A model generated the notes under the pieces. That model was given only the letters and a program-made list of their open reading frames with translations. It was not told the origin of the DNA and made no database searches. From contig ML210147.1 of NCBI GenBank assembly GCA_004369085.1, forward strand, positions 1 to 64,000: a DNA stretch of 64,000 bases, read 5' to 3'. Shown piece by piece: positions 10,685 through 22,863 of this stretch (position 1 is its first letter; each line of letters starts with the position of its first letter). The DNA comes from Coprinopsis marcescibilis. Taxonomy: Eukaryota; Basidiomycota; Agaricomycetes; Agaricales; Psathyrellaceae. Both the position numbers and the translations under genes were made by a program.

Positions 10685-13600
10685 TCAGAGGAAATACATA
10701 TTCCTGGACATGTCTTCGTGGACCTGCTGATAGGCAGCTTTCCAAACGCTCAAGTCAAAGGTCTCGCTGCCACTGCTTGCTACCGAGTGGTTGTCTTCAA
10801 ACGTCAACCTTGACCGTGGGTCGACGTGGAATAGATCACGGCCGCACACAAGCTAAAAAGATGGATATCCGTCAGTTTGCTGGATACCATAGAAGATGAT
10901 GAGAAGAGGACGACTGACATCGGCATCTGCAGATACGAGTAAGTTCCAGAGTACGAGCATGTCAAAATAGATCACTCACAATAGACAGGCGCTGGAATCG
11001 ATACCGACCGAGTCGCCTTGGCATAGATATGACACAGCGCAAACGAAAGCTCTTGCAACCTGAAACAATTCCATAAATTTATACACCAAGAATATCGTGA
11101 AAGATACACTTACGGTGTGATGTCGTTGTTGAAAACCTCGTTCTTCAACACGATATAGTGACTAGAACGCGAAGCTGAGGAAGATGCCGACGCATTCGTT
11201 AGAAAATGGGGCAACGACTCAGATTAGACACTCACTGCCTTGAATCGCAGCATGGGATTGCAGGTAGAAGTTGGGGATGTGCGGTTGCGTGATACCACTG
11301 TCTACCGTGACTCCAGCTGAGCAATTGCCCGTTTTATCTCGAATGTCGTCCTGACCGGGGAAAAGCAACGCGTGATGTCTGCACAAATCTGTCAGCACGG
11401 GTCAAGGCGATGAACGATAAGACTACCTCTTGCCCACGACAACAAACGTGATTCGAGGAAGCGGAATGGGCCCTCTGTGCTTATTTTGTTCGATGAATGC
11501 GTCGATGGCCGCTGGACATGGTCTAAACATTCAATCCTCTCTTTTATCAGGCGCTAATCGACCCACCTTGAATTTTCGGGAATTCCATGGTCCTAACCCG
11601 TTCGTACTCTCCCTCGGAGACCCCATCGCGGTAAAAGATGAGGTTTTGGGGAGGTCCTCCAGCTTTATGAGAAAACTTGGTCAAGGCCAGTAGCATCATC
11701 TCCGTCAAATCCTCGATGTGTTCTTGTCGAGGCATTTGAACTCGAGTCAATGCTTGATATTGGGTTGCATGTTGATCAACCGAAAACACGAGACCCGTGG
11801 TAGAAGGCTTGTTCCAGGTACCAGGTCCAGGGTGGCCAACATCAGCTCCTGTTTGTTCCAACGTCAAGGGGTAGGAAAAGACGATGGGAAAGCTAACGCA
11901 CCGACAATCATGGTGCGGTTCTTCCGAAACAGGTAATGTAGCACTTTGGTGTCATTCAAGATATTGTTTGTTCCACCAAGCCGGGCATTTATTCTACCAG
12001 GTACAGGTTAGAGACGCAACCAAAAGACGCTGTGGATTCAGTCAGACTTACTTGAGAAGCACATTGTTGTGATATTGGTTGTTCGATTTCTTGAACTTGG
12101 ACGCCCGCATACATTGCGTCTTGTAACCTAGCAAATGCAAAGGGGTTGAAAAATGTTGAGATGTGCAATTCGCGAGCTTCACTCACCGTAAACAACGTCG
12201 CAGTAATACTTGAGCTCCTTTCTCGGAATTGCTGCGTCGTCGGGTAGAATGACAAAAAGGATAAAGTTGTCTCTGACATCCCTCCTGTCCAAACTTAGGG
12301 TCGGATCCGTTCTCGCAAGCGCACTGTTGCAGGCAGCTCGAATTTTCTCGATTCCCTGGATGAAAATTCACAGCCGTTACGGCGAACATAGGCGCAGAAA
12401 CTTACCTCTCTAACATGGCTAGAGCTTTCCGCTTCCACCGCAATTGGATGCTGTTCTCCTAATCTGACGGTTAGAGAAGGTCAAGAAGTGAGGCAATGTC
12501 TGTCGCGTACCCATGCCTGGAAAATAGATTTAACATGCATTTCGCGAATAGATGAAGATGAAGCTTACCCAGTTCCTTCATGCAACTACTCATTTCCCTA
12601 ATCTTCCTGCCAACATCATCGGGAGATATTTGCATGCGCTCCAGGTTAAGGACGGCCCATAGCTTCAAAATTGCTGAATTAAAAAAGCGGCTCCTCACCA
12701 CATTCCATTTACCATCCTTGACAAACTGCTCAGAGTTCTTGTAGACGATGGTCGGCGTCGGCAACAACTTCCCTTGTACGGTTAGAGGATTGACATCGAC
12801 TCTCATCCCAGTTACGGCCATATCCGGGTTAGTCTGGTATTGTTGGGCCTGTATATCGTTGAGCAATGGCCGCGAAGAATGACTCGAAAGCTGGGAGATA
12901 CGCACAGCCGCTCTTATAAAATCCTGTCTCTCGCGTGGGGCTATTGTCGCAATCTTGACCATCGCGGCCGTATACTGGTCTGGAAGCTTTTTGCGGAATA
13001 ACTGACCCTCCAAAACGTCGCAAATCTCCATCGGAACAACCACTTTGAACGGTCTCTCTTGAAGGACGACGCCAGGAGCATCAGGGTACTTCAGGACAAT
13101 CCGGTATGCTTCGTAATAATGATCCTGGTTAAGACGGGTTGTTAGAGAAAGTTTTCAACAGAGCTGTAGGCATTACTTTGACCGTAATTTCTCTCCCATC
13201 TTTCTCAAATAGATATTGACCTCCTCGGGGAATGAAGCCCCGGATTATCTTTGTAGCTGGGGATGTATCAAGCTTGATCCTGAGACCCTTGAAGCAGTCC
13301 TTCATTTTGTTGAACGTTGAGAGTTCAGCAAGTGCCCTGTCAAGATGTCGGGCGTCCATAGGCATTCCGGGTTTCGACAAGAACATCACGATAACATCGA
13401 TCAGCCGACCTTTTGGATAACTGAGGCAAGCAGTCAAAATAAAAGTTTATATCACACTAAAACATCACTCACAACGCCGCCGTCGAGGCGTCAATCATAA
13501 CGGTCATGCGGTCGAGGGACTGGCGAATCGAGCTGTAGAACACATGAGCAAGGTATGCGAGTTTTCATCCATGTGCACTCACTGAAATATTCCCCTTCGT

Positions 13601-14527
13601 AAGAGTAACCCGTTGGGGAGAGTCAAACCCTTCATGAATTTCTTCATGGGATGTCTATCGGAGTAATCCACAAAGAATGCTTTGCCATTGCCCGGATGTT
13701 TGCTTCATACTGCGTTACAGGTTTGTCGAACGATACATTTCAGGCACCTACTTGTTGGTATTTTGTCTGAGGATGAGCTGCAGGAAGTTTGCCATTAGTT
13801 CCCGCCTTGGATCGTTTGGGTTGGCTACTATCTGGCTGAGCTGCCTGATGAACCATAGGATTGAGTCCACTGCACAGCGCTCTTATCGTTCACAGCGGTG
13901 ACCTACTCATTGGTAATGTCGTCGCCAGATGTCTTAGTCAGAGTAATGCGGACGCAGGGCGTCTTCTTTTTATCATTCCAGGCCGAAGGGTCAAGAAGAC
14001 GTTCAGATCTTAAACTGACATGGAACTGTGAACCACGTCGTCAGCACGAGGTTGTATAGACGGTCGATTTGTGCTGCACTCACCTGCTGGGCTGGTCCTA
14101 AGAGGCTGGTAGTTTGCTCGGCAGCATAGCACACAGCACCACCGTCGTAGAACACAGGCATAGGAAAGTAGTTTGGGGCCACAATGCTCTGGAGATGATC
14201 CATAAGGAGCTGCTTTTTCCTCGCTACACCCCCCTTATTCCCTTTGACCTCTGGCTCGATAACTGGCCCTCCACATATGAGAGGTGTCGAATGACTAGCT
14301 GGGGGACAGCGAAGACGTACCGACTGCAGGGATGAGAAGTAGAGTTAAGCTCATGGCACTAATCAGATAAGAGATCATAGTTACCGTCATATTGAGAGTA
14401 TACCCCGACAGGCAATCTATGTGAACCTCTTCAAGTCAAGAACCATGAGGAAAATCTAGTTCACAGACCTGTCAATCACGAAAAAGTTGGTTATGAGCTG
14501 GACTTTTCTAATGACTTGGTTGCTCAT
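10685..14527 (-). CDS. Argonaute (RNA-silencing effector)
   Basis: RISC slicer that binds small RNAs. Domains in order: ArgoN (from the start, VQLITNFFVID), linker, PAZ (around 13.2-13.4 kb, IIRGFIPRGGQYLFEKDG), MID (around 12.5-12.9 kb, VQGKLLPTPTIVYKN) and PIWI (12.1-10.7 kb). In PIWI I see GADVGHP (Asp 1), RQEHIEDL (Glu finger), IFYRDGVSEGEY (Asp 2) and PNFYLQSHAAIQG (His), so the DEDH slicing tetrad appears complete. The C-terminus is MSRNMYFL, matching the family's hydrophobic end. The protein is about 900 residues with many 50-60 nt introns. It begins almost directly at ArgoN, without the RGG-rich extension of many fungal Argonautes. A 3-nt microexon at 14321-14323 is likely. The product would act in quelling-type silencing in nucleus and cytoplasm. 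Confidence 0.92.
14321..14323 (-). other. Probable 3-nt microexon of the Argonaute gene
   Basis: On the minus strand TCG is flanked by a strong acceptor (CTGCAG) and a strong donor (GTACGT). With it, the two flanking introns are 61 nt and 52 nt, like all others in the gene. Without it, there is one 116-nt intron. Including it changes YDG to YDVG, restoring the YDV seen in many Argonautes. Confidence 0.5.
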
Positions 14528-15031
14528 CGTGGAGAGTTGTTAAAGAAGTGAACTCGGTACTCCAGATGAGGGGACCTTGAGGTAGGAAGCACGAGGTGAC
14601 GAGCTGGGGACTGGTCAAGACAGGGGCTTATGAAGGGAAGTCACAGATCTGTATCTCGATCGTTTAGAAATGGAACACTCAGAACCAGCAGCTTTCATGC
14701 GACAACGTTTACCGGCGAATTCAAGGCGAACTAGCAGAAAGTGACGGTCAACGTTGTCGAGGAGAACGAAGAAATGGTTCCTTCCAATGTCAGCATCATC
14801 CTGCGCTGTTCATGATTGGTAAGCCAGCGTATACCGCAGCGCTGTCGCCATGGGCAGATGTCACACCAATGATGGCAGAAAGTGAAATAGAAATCTAATA
14901 AATGAACAGGGAATTCTATTCCCAACACACTAAAGTACTAGGACATCGAAAGTGAAAGTAGATGGTGAATAATCAGTCCAAGAATGTAAATATACAACCG
15001 GGTTGACTGTGGCAATATACCAGTCATCCAT
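14528..15031. other. Intergenic: Argonaute promoter and YPT1 3' region
   Basis: About 500 bp between two minus-strand genes. I see no convincing ORF or RNA gene. The segment should hold the YPT1 3'UTR (right half) and the Argonaute promoter (left half); no TATA box is clear. Confidence 0.5.
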
Positions 15032-16041
15032 CTAGCAGCATCCTCCGCTTGACTGGGATTGGACAGTTTGTCCAGGGGTAACAGTCGATGATTTAGCAGC
15101 GCCGGAAGGTGTCGAAGAAGAGCCCATGCTAAAACAAACACTGTCAGCTCTCGAGTCTAGTGCATAGAATGCAATGACGGACCGATCCTTGATTTGCTTA
15201 GCCATAGTCAAGAAAGCCTGCTCGACGTTTGTTGCGTTCTTTGCAGAAGTTTCGAGGAATGGAATGTTCAGTTGGTCGGCGAATTCCTGTATCAACGGAT
15301 CAGCAGGGGTTTTCGAATGTTGAGACGAGAACTAACTTTGGCGACGCTGTACTCGACAACCTTCTTGCCAGTAAGATCCGACTTGTTACCAACCAGCAGT
15401 TTATTCACGCCCTCGGATGCGTATCGGTCGATTTCCTGAAGCCACTGCTTCACGTTGGTGAAAGTGTCTGTTGACCAAGGTTATCAATGGAACTCAGAAG
15501 CTTCGGATGAAGTTTGACGAACCATTGTCAGTAACGTCGTATACGACGATGATACCATGGGCGCCACGATAGTATGACGAGGTGATGGTGCGGAATCGCT
15601 CCTGGCCTGGACGGAGGCTTGTGAGTCATAGGGGGCGCGTTTAGCAACAGTGTTGAACTCACCTGCAGTGTCCCACTACAGTAAGAAAGGTTGGTATGTT
15701 AGTAATGGACCAAGAACAATGACGAATATAGCGGTGTGCCATGGTTGGCGCATAATGGAGCCACAACAGCAACTGAGGCCTAATGACACGAGGTACTCAC
15801 AATCTGTAGTTTCACAGTCTTGCCCTCGAGCTCGATAGTTCTAATCTTAAAGTCAACACCGATTGTGCTGATGTAGCTCTCTGTATATGTGTCGTCTGCG
15901 AATCGGAGAAGCAAGCAGGACTGGAAGCGAGCGAGCTGTCAGCGGAACTGGAGGAGAACCAGCGATAAAACGAACCTTTCCGACACCAGAATCACCGATA
16001 AGCAACAGCTTGAAGAGATAATCGTATTCGCTTGTGTGCAT
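15032..16041 (-). CDS. YPT1: Rab GTPase YPT1 (Rab1 orthologue)
   Basis: Small GTPase for ER-to-Golgi traffic and autophagy. Motifs: P-loop GDSGVGKS, effector loop [32 protein letters not shown], the guanine motifs GNKSDL and [10 protein letters not shown], and a C-terminal SGGCC double cysteine for geranylgeranylation. Length is about 204 residues, standard for YPT1. The N-terminus [16 protein letters not shown] is diagnostic of Rab1 rather than Rab8 or Rab11. Several short introns interrupt the gene, including one between GDSGVGK and SCLLLRF. The start is the ATG at 16041, the only one before the P-loop. Confidence 0.96.
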
Positions 16042-16300
16042 TGTGAGGGAAATGAGAGAACTAGGGGAGGAGTGTATGGAAGGATGAAAGGCTGCGTCAA
16101 CCTTGGAAAGGGCGCTGCTTAGGACCCGCCACCAAGCACGTGGTCCCCTTTGGCCTCGCCGGGAAAATTCTATTTGTTTCCCATGATTCATCGCCTTCAA
16201 CACTGTACAGGATTCCTTAATATCACGCATACATTCGTCCAGAAAGTTCAAACTCGACAAGATACCGTACATGGGAGGAAAAGCAAAGGCTCATAACTAA

Positions 16301-16844
16301 TTACTTGGGTGGATAATAGTTGTTGGGCGGATACTGTGACGGATAAGGGCTTGGCCCTGGAGGAGTTTGCTGATACTGAGCTGGCTGCCAACCAGGAGGT
16401 TGGTATCCAGCTGGTGGTGGAGGCGCAAACCCAGGAAGGGCAGGCTCCCATCTGAATAAAACAATAAGCTACCTTCAATCTGCGGAACAAGGATCACTGG
16501 AGAATTGAAAACGCACAGGCCATTCCCTCTTGGACTCTGCCAATTGCAGATGGTACATGTCCATATATGCTTGCTACTCAATGGAACCAAAGGAACGAAG
16601 CAGATTTCGAACCAGTTTCGGGTTTTAGCACCAATAACAGCCGCTAAATGCCTTCGTTGGATGTGACTCTTGCAAGCAGGAGAACTGGAACATACCATTG
16701 TTGCACCTTGGACACACTCGAGGATTTTGGTCTCCCTCTGGTTTCACAGTTGTTTTGCATCCAACTAATAGTGACTTCTGAGTTCGAGTTCGAGTTAGAG
16801 CCACACTGATGACTTACATAGTACTGGTAAGCAAACTGCGCCAT
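16301..16844 (-). CDS. Zinc-ribbon small protein, copy A
   Basis: Four exons give a protein of about 128 residues: MAQFAYQYY, then LLVGCKTTVKPEG, VCPRCNNAAVIGAKTRN, WFEICFVPLVPLSSKHIW, CTICNW, and a Gly/Pro/Tyr/Gln-rich tail ending YPPNNYYPPK. The CPxC...CxxC pairs match a fungal zinc-ribbon family in which a hydrophobic WFE-FxPLxP segment lies between the two Cys pairs. Molecular function is unknown; the aromatic tail resembles sticky low-complexity tails of membrane-traffic proteins. It is a paralogue of the gene at 17159-17581, in the same orientation and only about 315 bp away. Splice sites were placed by matching the two copies. Confidence 0.75.
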
Positions 16845-17158
16845 TAGATGTCAGTAATTCGTGTATGTGCGATGTCAACGTTTGGATAATACCCACAGAA
16901 GAAATCCATGACAAGTCGGTCAGCAAAGAAATCAGAAAGGCCTTGCACACAAGCTAGAAAGATAGATGGTAATGGTCAAGATTGTGTCCTGGGCAAAGCA
17001 CAGCAACACGTTCTGCCGAGCCAAATGACAAGAACTCTCAAAACACAGCCAACTCAAGGCAGTCTCATACGCGATTCTTCTGAAACAGTACAAGTACAAA
17101 CAAAGGGGAAATACTGACGTCAAAGTATGAATTACAGCATGGTACACGAATCCATTAA

Positions 17159-17581
17159 TCAGCTTTTGGAATAGCTCGGGACGATGTAGACTGGGTGGTA
17201 GCCAGAGTGGTTGGGAGGAGCCCACCCTCCGGCATACGGTCTTGGTAACGTTGACCCAGATTGCTGATTCGGTCTGCGGCAAGCGTTGAGAGTACTGAAT
17301 CAAACGAATAAGGTGAACATACGGAGGGCTGATGAATCTCCATTGACATATGTTGCAGATGTAAATATGTTTCGACGAGAATGGGATTAAGGGTATAAAG
17401 AAAAGCTCAAACCACTGCGTGTCCTTGGCATGGATGACGGAAGCTAATCGCAGTCGTTGAGACCGAGAAAGCAAAACTTGGAGATAGATAACGTACTATT
17501 ATGACAGCGAGGGCATACTAGACTTGCGTTATTGTGCTTGTCTGGTTTTACCCTGGAGTTGACGCCGACTTTAGGGAACAT
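17159..17581 (-). CDS. Zinc-ribbon small protein, copy B
   Basis: Three exons give about 107 residues: MFPKVGVNSRVKPDKHNN, LVCPRCHNTSVIHAKDTQ, WFELFFIPLIPFSSKHIY, ICNICQWR, then a Pro/Gly/Tyr-rich tail ending YIVPSYSKS. The core is clearly homologous to copy A (CPRC, WFE, PLIPxSSKHI, CNICQW). The last intron is 49 nt and ends at GCCGCAG, which puts the tail in frame. The two copies have diverged strongly outside the core, so the duplication is old. Confidence 0.72.
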
Positions 17582-19929
17582 GAGCGCTCAGATCTACACA
17601 GACACTGAGTGGAGCGCTGCGCACATAAGATAGGAAGGCAGACTGTTCATCAGGGCCCTACAAGTCAGAGTGATTCCAGGTGCTAGGTGTATCAATTACA
17701 ATCACTCACTAAACATAGTTTTGTATTTTCTTGGATAATGACGATGAACAAGCAAGTTCTGGTTCGAGTTCAACAGAGTTCACCAAACGCCTTGACCACA
17801 TCAGTAACGCCAAGATCAGATCAGACATTTGATCTCCGCCAAGACCATCTCTTCCCTTTTTTGAGCATGCAGGTTGTGACGAGCGCTTCACCTACCCTTG
17901 AGTCGGTCACGATTCAATATTCAACGTTGAACCGTTGAGCGTTCAACATGCCAACAAAAAGCTGCTGGGAACGCTCCGACGAGCTCGAATATTGCTGCAA
18001 GAGGATCACAAAACCTGTTGGATCCTAACAAAGTCGAGTTACTCCTTGATTGTTTTCCGGTTGCATCAGGTTGGATATAGGTAAGGTTCATTCTCTTTAC
18101 AAACGGCCCTTCGAACCCTAACTGAATTCAAAGTACAATCAAAGGTTTCAGAAAAGCCGAATCAAAGCGCAATTTCTTACTATACTAGTGCTGGCTTAGG
18201 TCGCCGCCGATGATAGGCCGGTTAACCGAATAACGAATGCGATGACAAGCCAGTATGCGACGTCGAAGAGCAAACAGAACGTAAACTCGTTGGACTATTC
18301 TCTATCCAATCTTGTGAGTGCATGGCATTCCTTGGATTTGAAAGATTGATAACTTGCCAATCAGTCGGTGCTGTTGTGTGCGGTATGTGGAGATCGAGCT
18401 GCGCAAGGTCTTGTACTCCAGAATACCCCATTCCACAACCCTTGCGTCGTGCGAGAGGCTACCTCTGGCAGGCGACGAGCATACGGGCTACCTGGCTTGG
18501 CAGAAAACTCTTCCCAGAATGGCTTACGAACGGGGGAGTTAACTCCATCATCTCACCGAACGACCTTTCTGGGGACCGCTGAACCAATAGGAAATTCTTG
18601 CCAAATTTACACGCCCTCCTAAATGCGGGATCTCCTGCTCACTGTGACGCCTAATTACGCCCCAAATGGACATCTGAAGGGGCTATCGTACTCCTCAGAT
18701 CTGTGGCAGAATTGAATGCCGAGGTGACCTAAAACCAGCATATTCCGAAACACAATTGCAACGACGCAGAGGTGTGGCAAATCTACTCGGTATCAACTTG
18801 CTTTGTACTCTCTGGAGAACGATGCTGTACGCTCCCCGTCCGCTTTGGCGACCCACCTGCTTGCTCAACGCATCTTTTTGTGGTTTCGATCCATTACCTT
18901 GCCGATTCCGACCACAGATCCTCATTGAACTGACAACGTGATGAGCTACCGTGACAGAGGTTTTCAATCAACACACATCTGGTCATCCCCTCGCTTTTCG
19001 CCGTGCTTCCCGGATGGAACATGAAAAATACACCTCAGCTTGCTTAGATGAATACGCATGTCCAAGTTCATCCACACACCCCGTGTATTGGAGCCCCAGT
19101 CTTGATCTCCGCCTTCCTAAACCCAGGCGAGTCCGGAAAGGCGAAAAGCAAAAACCCACGATCCCATAGGGCAGAAGGATAGAGAACACGGGTTCGACCC
19201 GTCATGTATTTCCTAATGCAAAAGAACAGATATTATCGACCCTGACGTCAGAAGGCTTGCCTGTCTTCGACCCTTCGGGGGGTTCTGTCACTCTGACGTT
19301 CGAGCTGGACCGCCTTCATGTGCTCATATCTTCATTCTTCACGTCCAACAACATTGCTGTACGCATGGGTCCTGCATCCGGAGAACGGGACTTCTTGGTC
19401 CATGAGGTACCCCCAAATCCCCATCGCCCATCAGAACATCTGCCTCAGGCAGCTAGCCAATTTCAGAGTTTTGTGAGGATCCGACTCGATTCACAGCAGG
19501 AAATGGTCGCATCGAAGTAACAGCCGTTTGATTGCACCCAAAAGATTTGTCCCAATTCCGCCGCCGTCGCTTTCCTGATTCTTCCGTCTTTCAATTGTTC
19601 CTCCTACAGCCAGCCCTGCGTCGCAAGAATCGCACCGCGATTTTTTATTGCAAGTATTAGTGATTAATCCGTTAACAGTTACAAAATGAGCTATTGATAA
19701 AGTACGTGGCTGGTGATGCATTGGGGTATAGAAAATGGTCAAATGGATATACATGAGTATACAGAGCAGAAGGAAAGTTCCCGACCTTGGGATATCCGAA
19801 AGGGAAAAGTGAAGAGAAAAGAACAGGGAAAATTTACATGAAATACAATGTAACATGTCAAGATTAAGCGTCCATAAAAGATGCATGTGGAAAAAAAGTT
19901 CGCATAGAGGCTGATGTATCCAAGATCTA
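17582..19929. other. Gene-poor stretch of about 2.3 kb
   Basis: No family-level coding signal on either strand. Short frames exist, the best being an ATG-started 69-codon minus-strand frame at 18222-18431 (MGYSGVQDLAQLDL...), which cannot be told from chance. Near 17926-17950 there is a short inverted repeat, GTTGAAC/GTTCAAC with an 8-nt spacer. The right end includes an AT-rich 3'UTR for the transcription factor. No tRNA, terminal repeats or transposase remnants seen. Confidence 0.5.
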
Positions 19930-22863
19930 TCAATGATAACCAGCGTTGCAGTCGTCGCCAAACTGAGGACATGAGGCATAGTCGTTGCCAGAGACAACTT
20001 GAAGCATAGAACCTGTATTAGGGTGGAATTGGACCGCACCAGCGGGCGAGGGCAAATACGAACTTCCGTTGGCGTTACCGCCCAAGGAATGTCCGTCTGC
20101 AGGTGACTGCCGGAAACTGGGGATTGAAGGTGCTATTTCCGAGGAGTGTGCGTTGGTCATCGGCACGTTGTAGGTGAAATGGTCGAGATCATTGCCACCG
20201 TAATATGTATCCTCCGACTGCTGTTTGAAAGTCGGGAGGACATGAGAAAACTCGGGCGAACCACGAGCACTTAGCCCGGTGCCAGTGCTGTTCGTGGTGA
20301 GGGACGTCGCTGTTCCAGGCGGCGTGTAAGATGGCCAACCGTGACCATCCTGACTACATGCTGTAGCAGGTGCTGACTCTACACGCCTTTGATGAGCTTG
20401 TTGAGTGAAGACGGTGAGGGGCGGTAGCATCGAGCGATCGAGATAGGAAGGGGTGGCGGATAATATTGCTTGATTCGGCGCCGTGTAAATTTCCTGGCTT
20501 CGAGGGTTAGAATGACCGCTGGCGTGTGGGGCGTGCGTCTGGGGGTAGGTGGCGTCATAGCCAGTGTCCGGATAGTGTACCACAGATTGGTTGTGGCGTT
20601 TCGCTTTTCGAGCTTCCCAGATCATGCGAATGGTTTCTTCGCGGTCTTCGCTCTTCGAGTAAGACCAGCGCATGGTTGACAACACAGCGAGGCAGACCAT
20701 TACACCTTCATCCGCAGTTAGAGGACCAAGAGGGAAATCTTGCTCGTCCCTCTCAGCGTTAAGTGGGCTAAGAACTTCGTCATCCGTTGACGCCGTCAGA
20801 TATCCCGCGTAGAAGCATCCGTCGCGTACTAGCCCTGAGTCCCAAGTGAAGGTTCCGGATCTGTCGGAATACGGGGTGCTGGAAAGGCAAAACTGCAGAA
20901 TGCTGATGACCTGCGGCAGCAAGGCTAGGCATTTGCGGGTGGCGACTAATTGAAGGTGATCGGGGGTCATGTATGGCGAGGAGCTTGAGGAGTGCGACGA
21001 TGGCCGGGAACGAGACTGGGAAGAAGCTGACATGTACTGCTTTAATGTCTCTCGTATCACGTTGTCTACAACTCAAAGTCAGCATGGCTATAGAAGAATT
21101 AAGCTGGGGCAACTTACGACACTCGAATATGAATATCTGACGGTACCGACCGATGATTAGCGGAAGGCAGGAGAAAGGAAGACTGAAGCGGCTTACCTGC
21201 CAGGCGCATGCGTACCGCTCGGTGTCACACCGACTAGCGGGATCTTCATTGCTAGCAGCGTTGTGCCGTATTGCCCTAAATTCACTCCAACAGTGGTCCA
21301 GATCACGCCAAATCTCGCGCATGCCATGGGCATCGATCAAATTATGCTCTTCCGCTCGCCGGGCGGCTTTCGGGCCCGTCAAAACTGAGTGAATCCGTCG
21401 ACAAATCGCATTCAGCTGCAGTGGAAGGGCGGACGAGCTGACCAGGTTGGCATAGGCCTGAGAGTCAGGAAGCGCAGATGGCCCTGCAGTCGGGGAAGGC
21501 GGTGAATGTACTCCCCCGGTATAGGAGGGGCTGGACAGCGTACGCTGGAAGGCCTCGAAATCATCACCGTGACTAAAGGGGCGGTTAGTAAAGGGAAGTA
21601 TGGAGTATGGATTTATGCCCGACTTACAGGAAGAAACGACCGCCTCTCAGCCCAGAAGAGAGACCTTCCTGAGTATAAGCGTACCAGAAAAGTCGGGCAC
21701 GAGCCGTGGCGTCGTCGGAAAGGAATGAGGGGGACCGAGAAGACTCCGCCACCGAAGGGGCGAGGGTGCACAGGCTATGAACCTGCGACAAGGCAACGTC
21801 GTGGATGGTAAGGCGTTCAAGAGGCTTGACCTCTGTAAATAGTCAGCCATCGATAACATTGTTGACAGGTTAGCCCGACATACCTTCCAAAAGTGGGAGC
21901 AGGAGCAAGAGTACACGGACACCGTCCATAGAAGGTCGACGCATAATACCATGGTAATCGACAAGGTCTAGGATTTGTTGGAGCATCTGCTCGAGTTTCT
22001 CCGGGCTTCGCACTTGACATGTCGGCGTTTCTTCTGTTTTGGCCTGGGTTTCTTCTGCAGGCGAGGGTGCGGATTCCAGTTCGTCGAGGGGAACACCCTG
22101 CTCATTGAGACCATACGAGTAGGCCCAGATGACGAGAAGCATCGTGATTATTCCCCCCTCTGGGCCTAGCGGTCTTTCACCCTTTTGATGAGAAATAAAC
22201 CTCGCTGGAAATTCAGCAGCGTCCAAGATTGGGCCTATAAAAGCATTGAGCCACGTTGCAGGAGATTTTTCAATGATGCCTACGTTGTATGGAAAACCAT
22301 CTCCAGAACGGCGAGCAGAAAAGGTCATGGTGAAGGGGGGAGATGGCGTTGACGAGGCGTGACGAATAGGAGAGCGACCTGCCGTCGCCATCAGAGCTTT
22401 TGCCGTAGATTGCTCTATCGCTATTATCAGAAGAGCACTGTGGGAGGGAAAATTGAGACCTACTCCACTTGCTGTAGACGTCTGCCGCGTCTGAGTAATT
22501 TGACAGCTTTGACATCTGCGAACTCGTCACTGCAGGCAGAGGATGAGAACACACGCAAAGAAAGCACCCTGAGGGACTTACACGCATTTGATACCTCGTT
22601 CTTTACAGTTGGAACATGTGGGATGTGGTCCCGAAGTTGGAATCGCGAGGTCCTTTAGGTCGCAGCGGACGCTAGAAATTTACAGGTTGGAATTAGTTCG
22701 CGAGAGCGGATGGTTGAGCTCACCGTCGCATACGACATGCCCCGCAAGCAGAGAACTGTTGACGGGTGGACTTTGGGTTGCCCGTTGGCCTACGCGAATA
22801 GGATGCGGAGGCTGCGCGCGCCGATGACGAGGCGGAAGTATTATTTGGCGTACGCGGAGACAT
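19930..22863 (-). CDS. Zn(2)Cys(6) fungal transcription factor
   Basis: Nuclear DNA-binding regulator. The N-terminus (MSPRTPNNTSASSSAR, Ser/Arg-rich) leads to a binuclear zinc cluster split by an intron: CGACRMRR / VRCDL...TCSNCKERGIKC, six cysteines with the C-x2-C-x6-C...C-x2-C-x6-C pattern and a long central loop. The middle resembles a fungal-specific regulatory domain (TFSARRSGDGFPYNVGIIE; later ATRKCLALLPQVISILQFCL and WDSGLVRDGCFYAGYL). The C-terminal 200 residues are Ser/Pro/Tyr/His-rich and disordered, as in activation domains. About eight introns; overall about 800 residues. No clustered metabolic genes reveal its regulon; the neighbours are housekeeping. Confidence 0.85.

Noticed and set aside
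16760..16800. GAGTTC-type microsatellite (GAGTTCGAGTTCGAGTTAGAG).
   Set aside because: Only about three units, inside an intron of zinc-ribbon copy A; too short to be of interest.
17286..17345. A 28-nt ultrashort intron in zinc-ribbon copy B (GTATGTTCACC...GATTCAG).
   Set aside because: A second acceptor 21 nt further on (GCCGCAG) gives a normal 49-nt intron and the same reading frame, so no ultrashort intron is needed.
18368..18622. Plus-strand frame containing CAVCGDRAAQG, resembling a nuclear-receptor zinc finger.
   Set aside because: Fungi lack canonical nuclear receptors, the frame has no ATG, and the remaining cysteines of the finger are absent.
19165..19205. tRNA-like T-arm (ACGGGTTCGACCCGT).
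   Set aside because: The stem leaves only a 5-nt loop, not 7, and there is no matching D-arm, anticodon arm or acceptor stem upstream.
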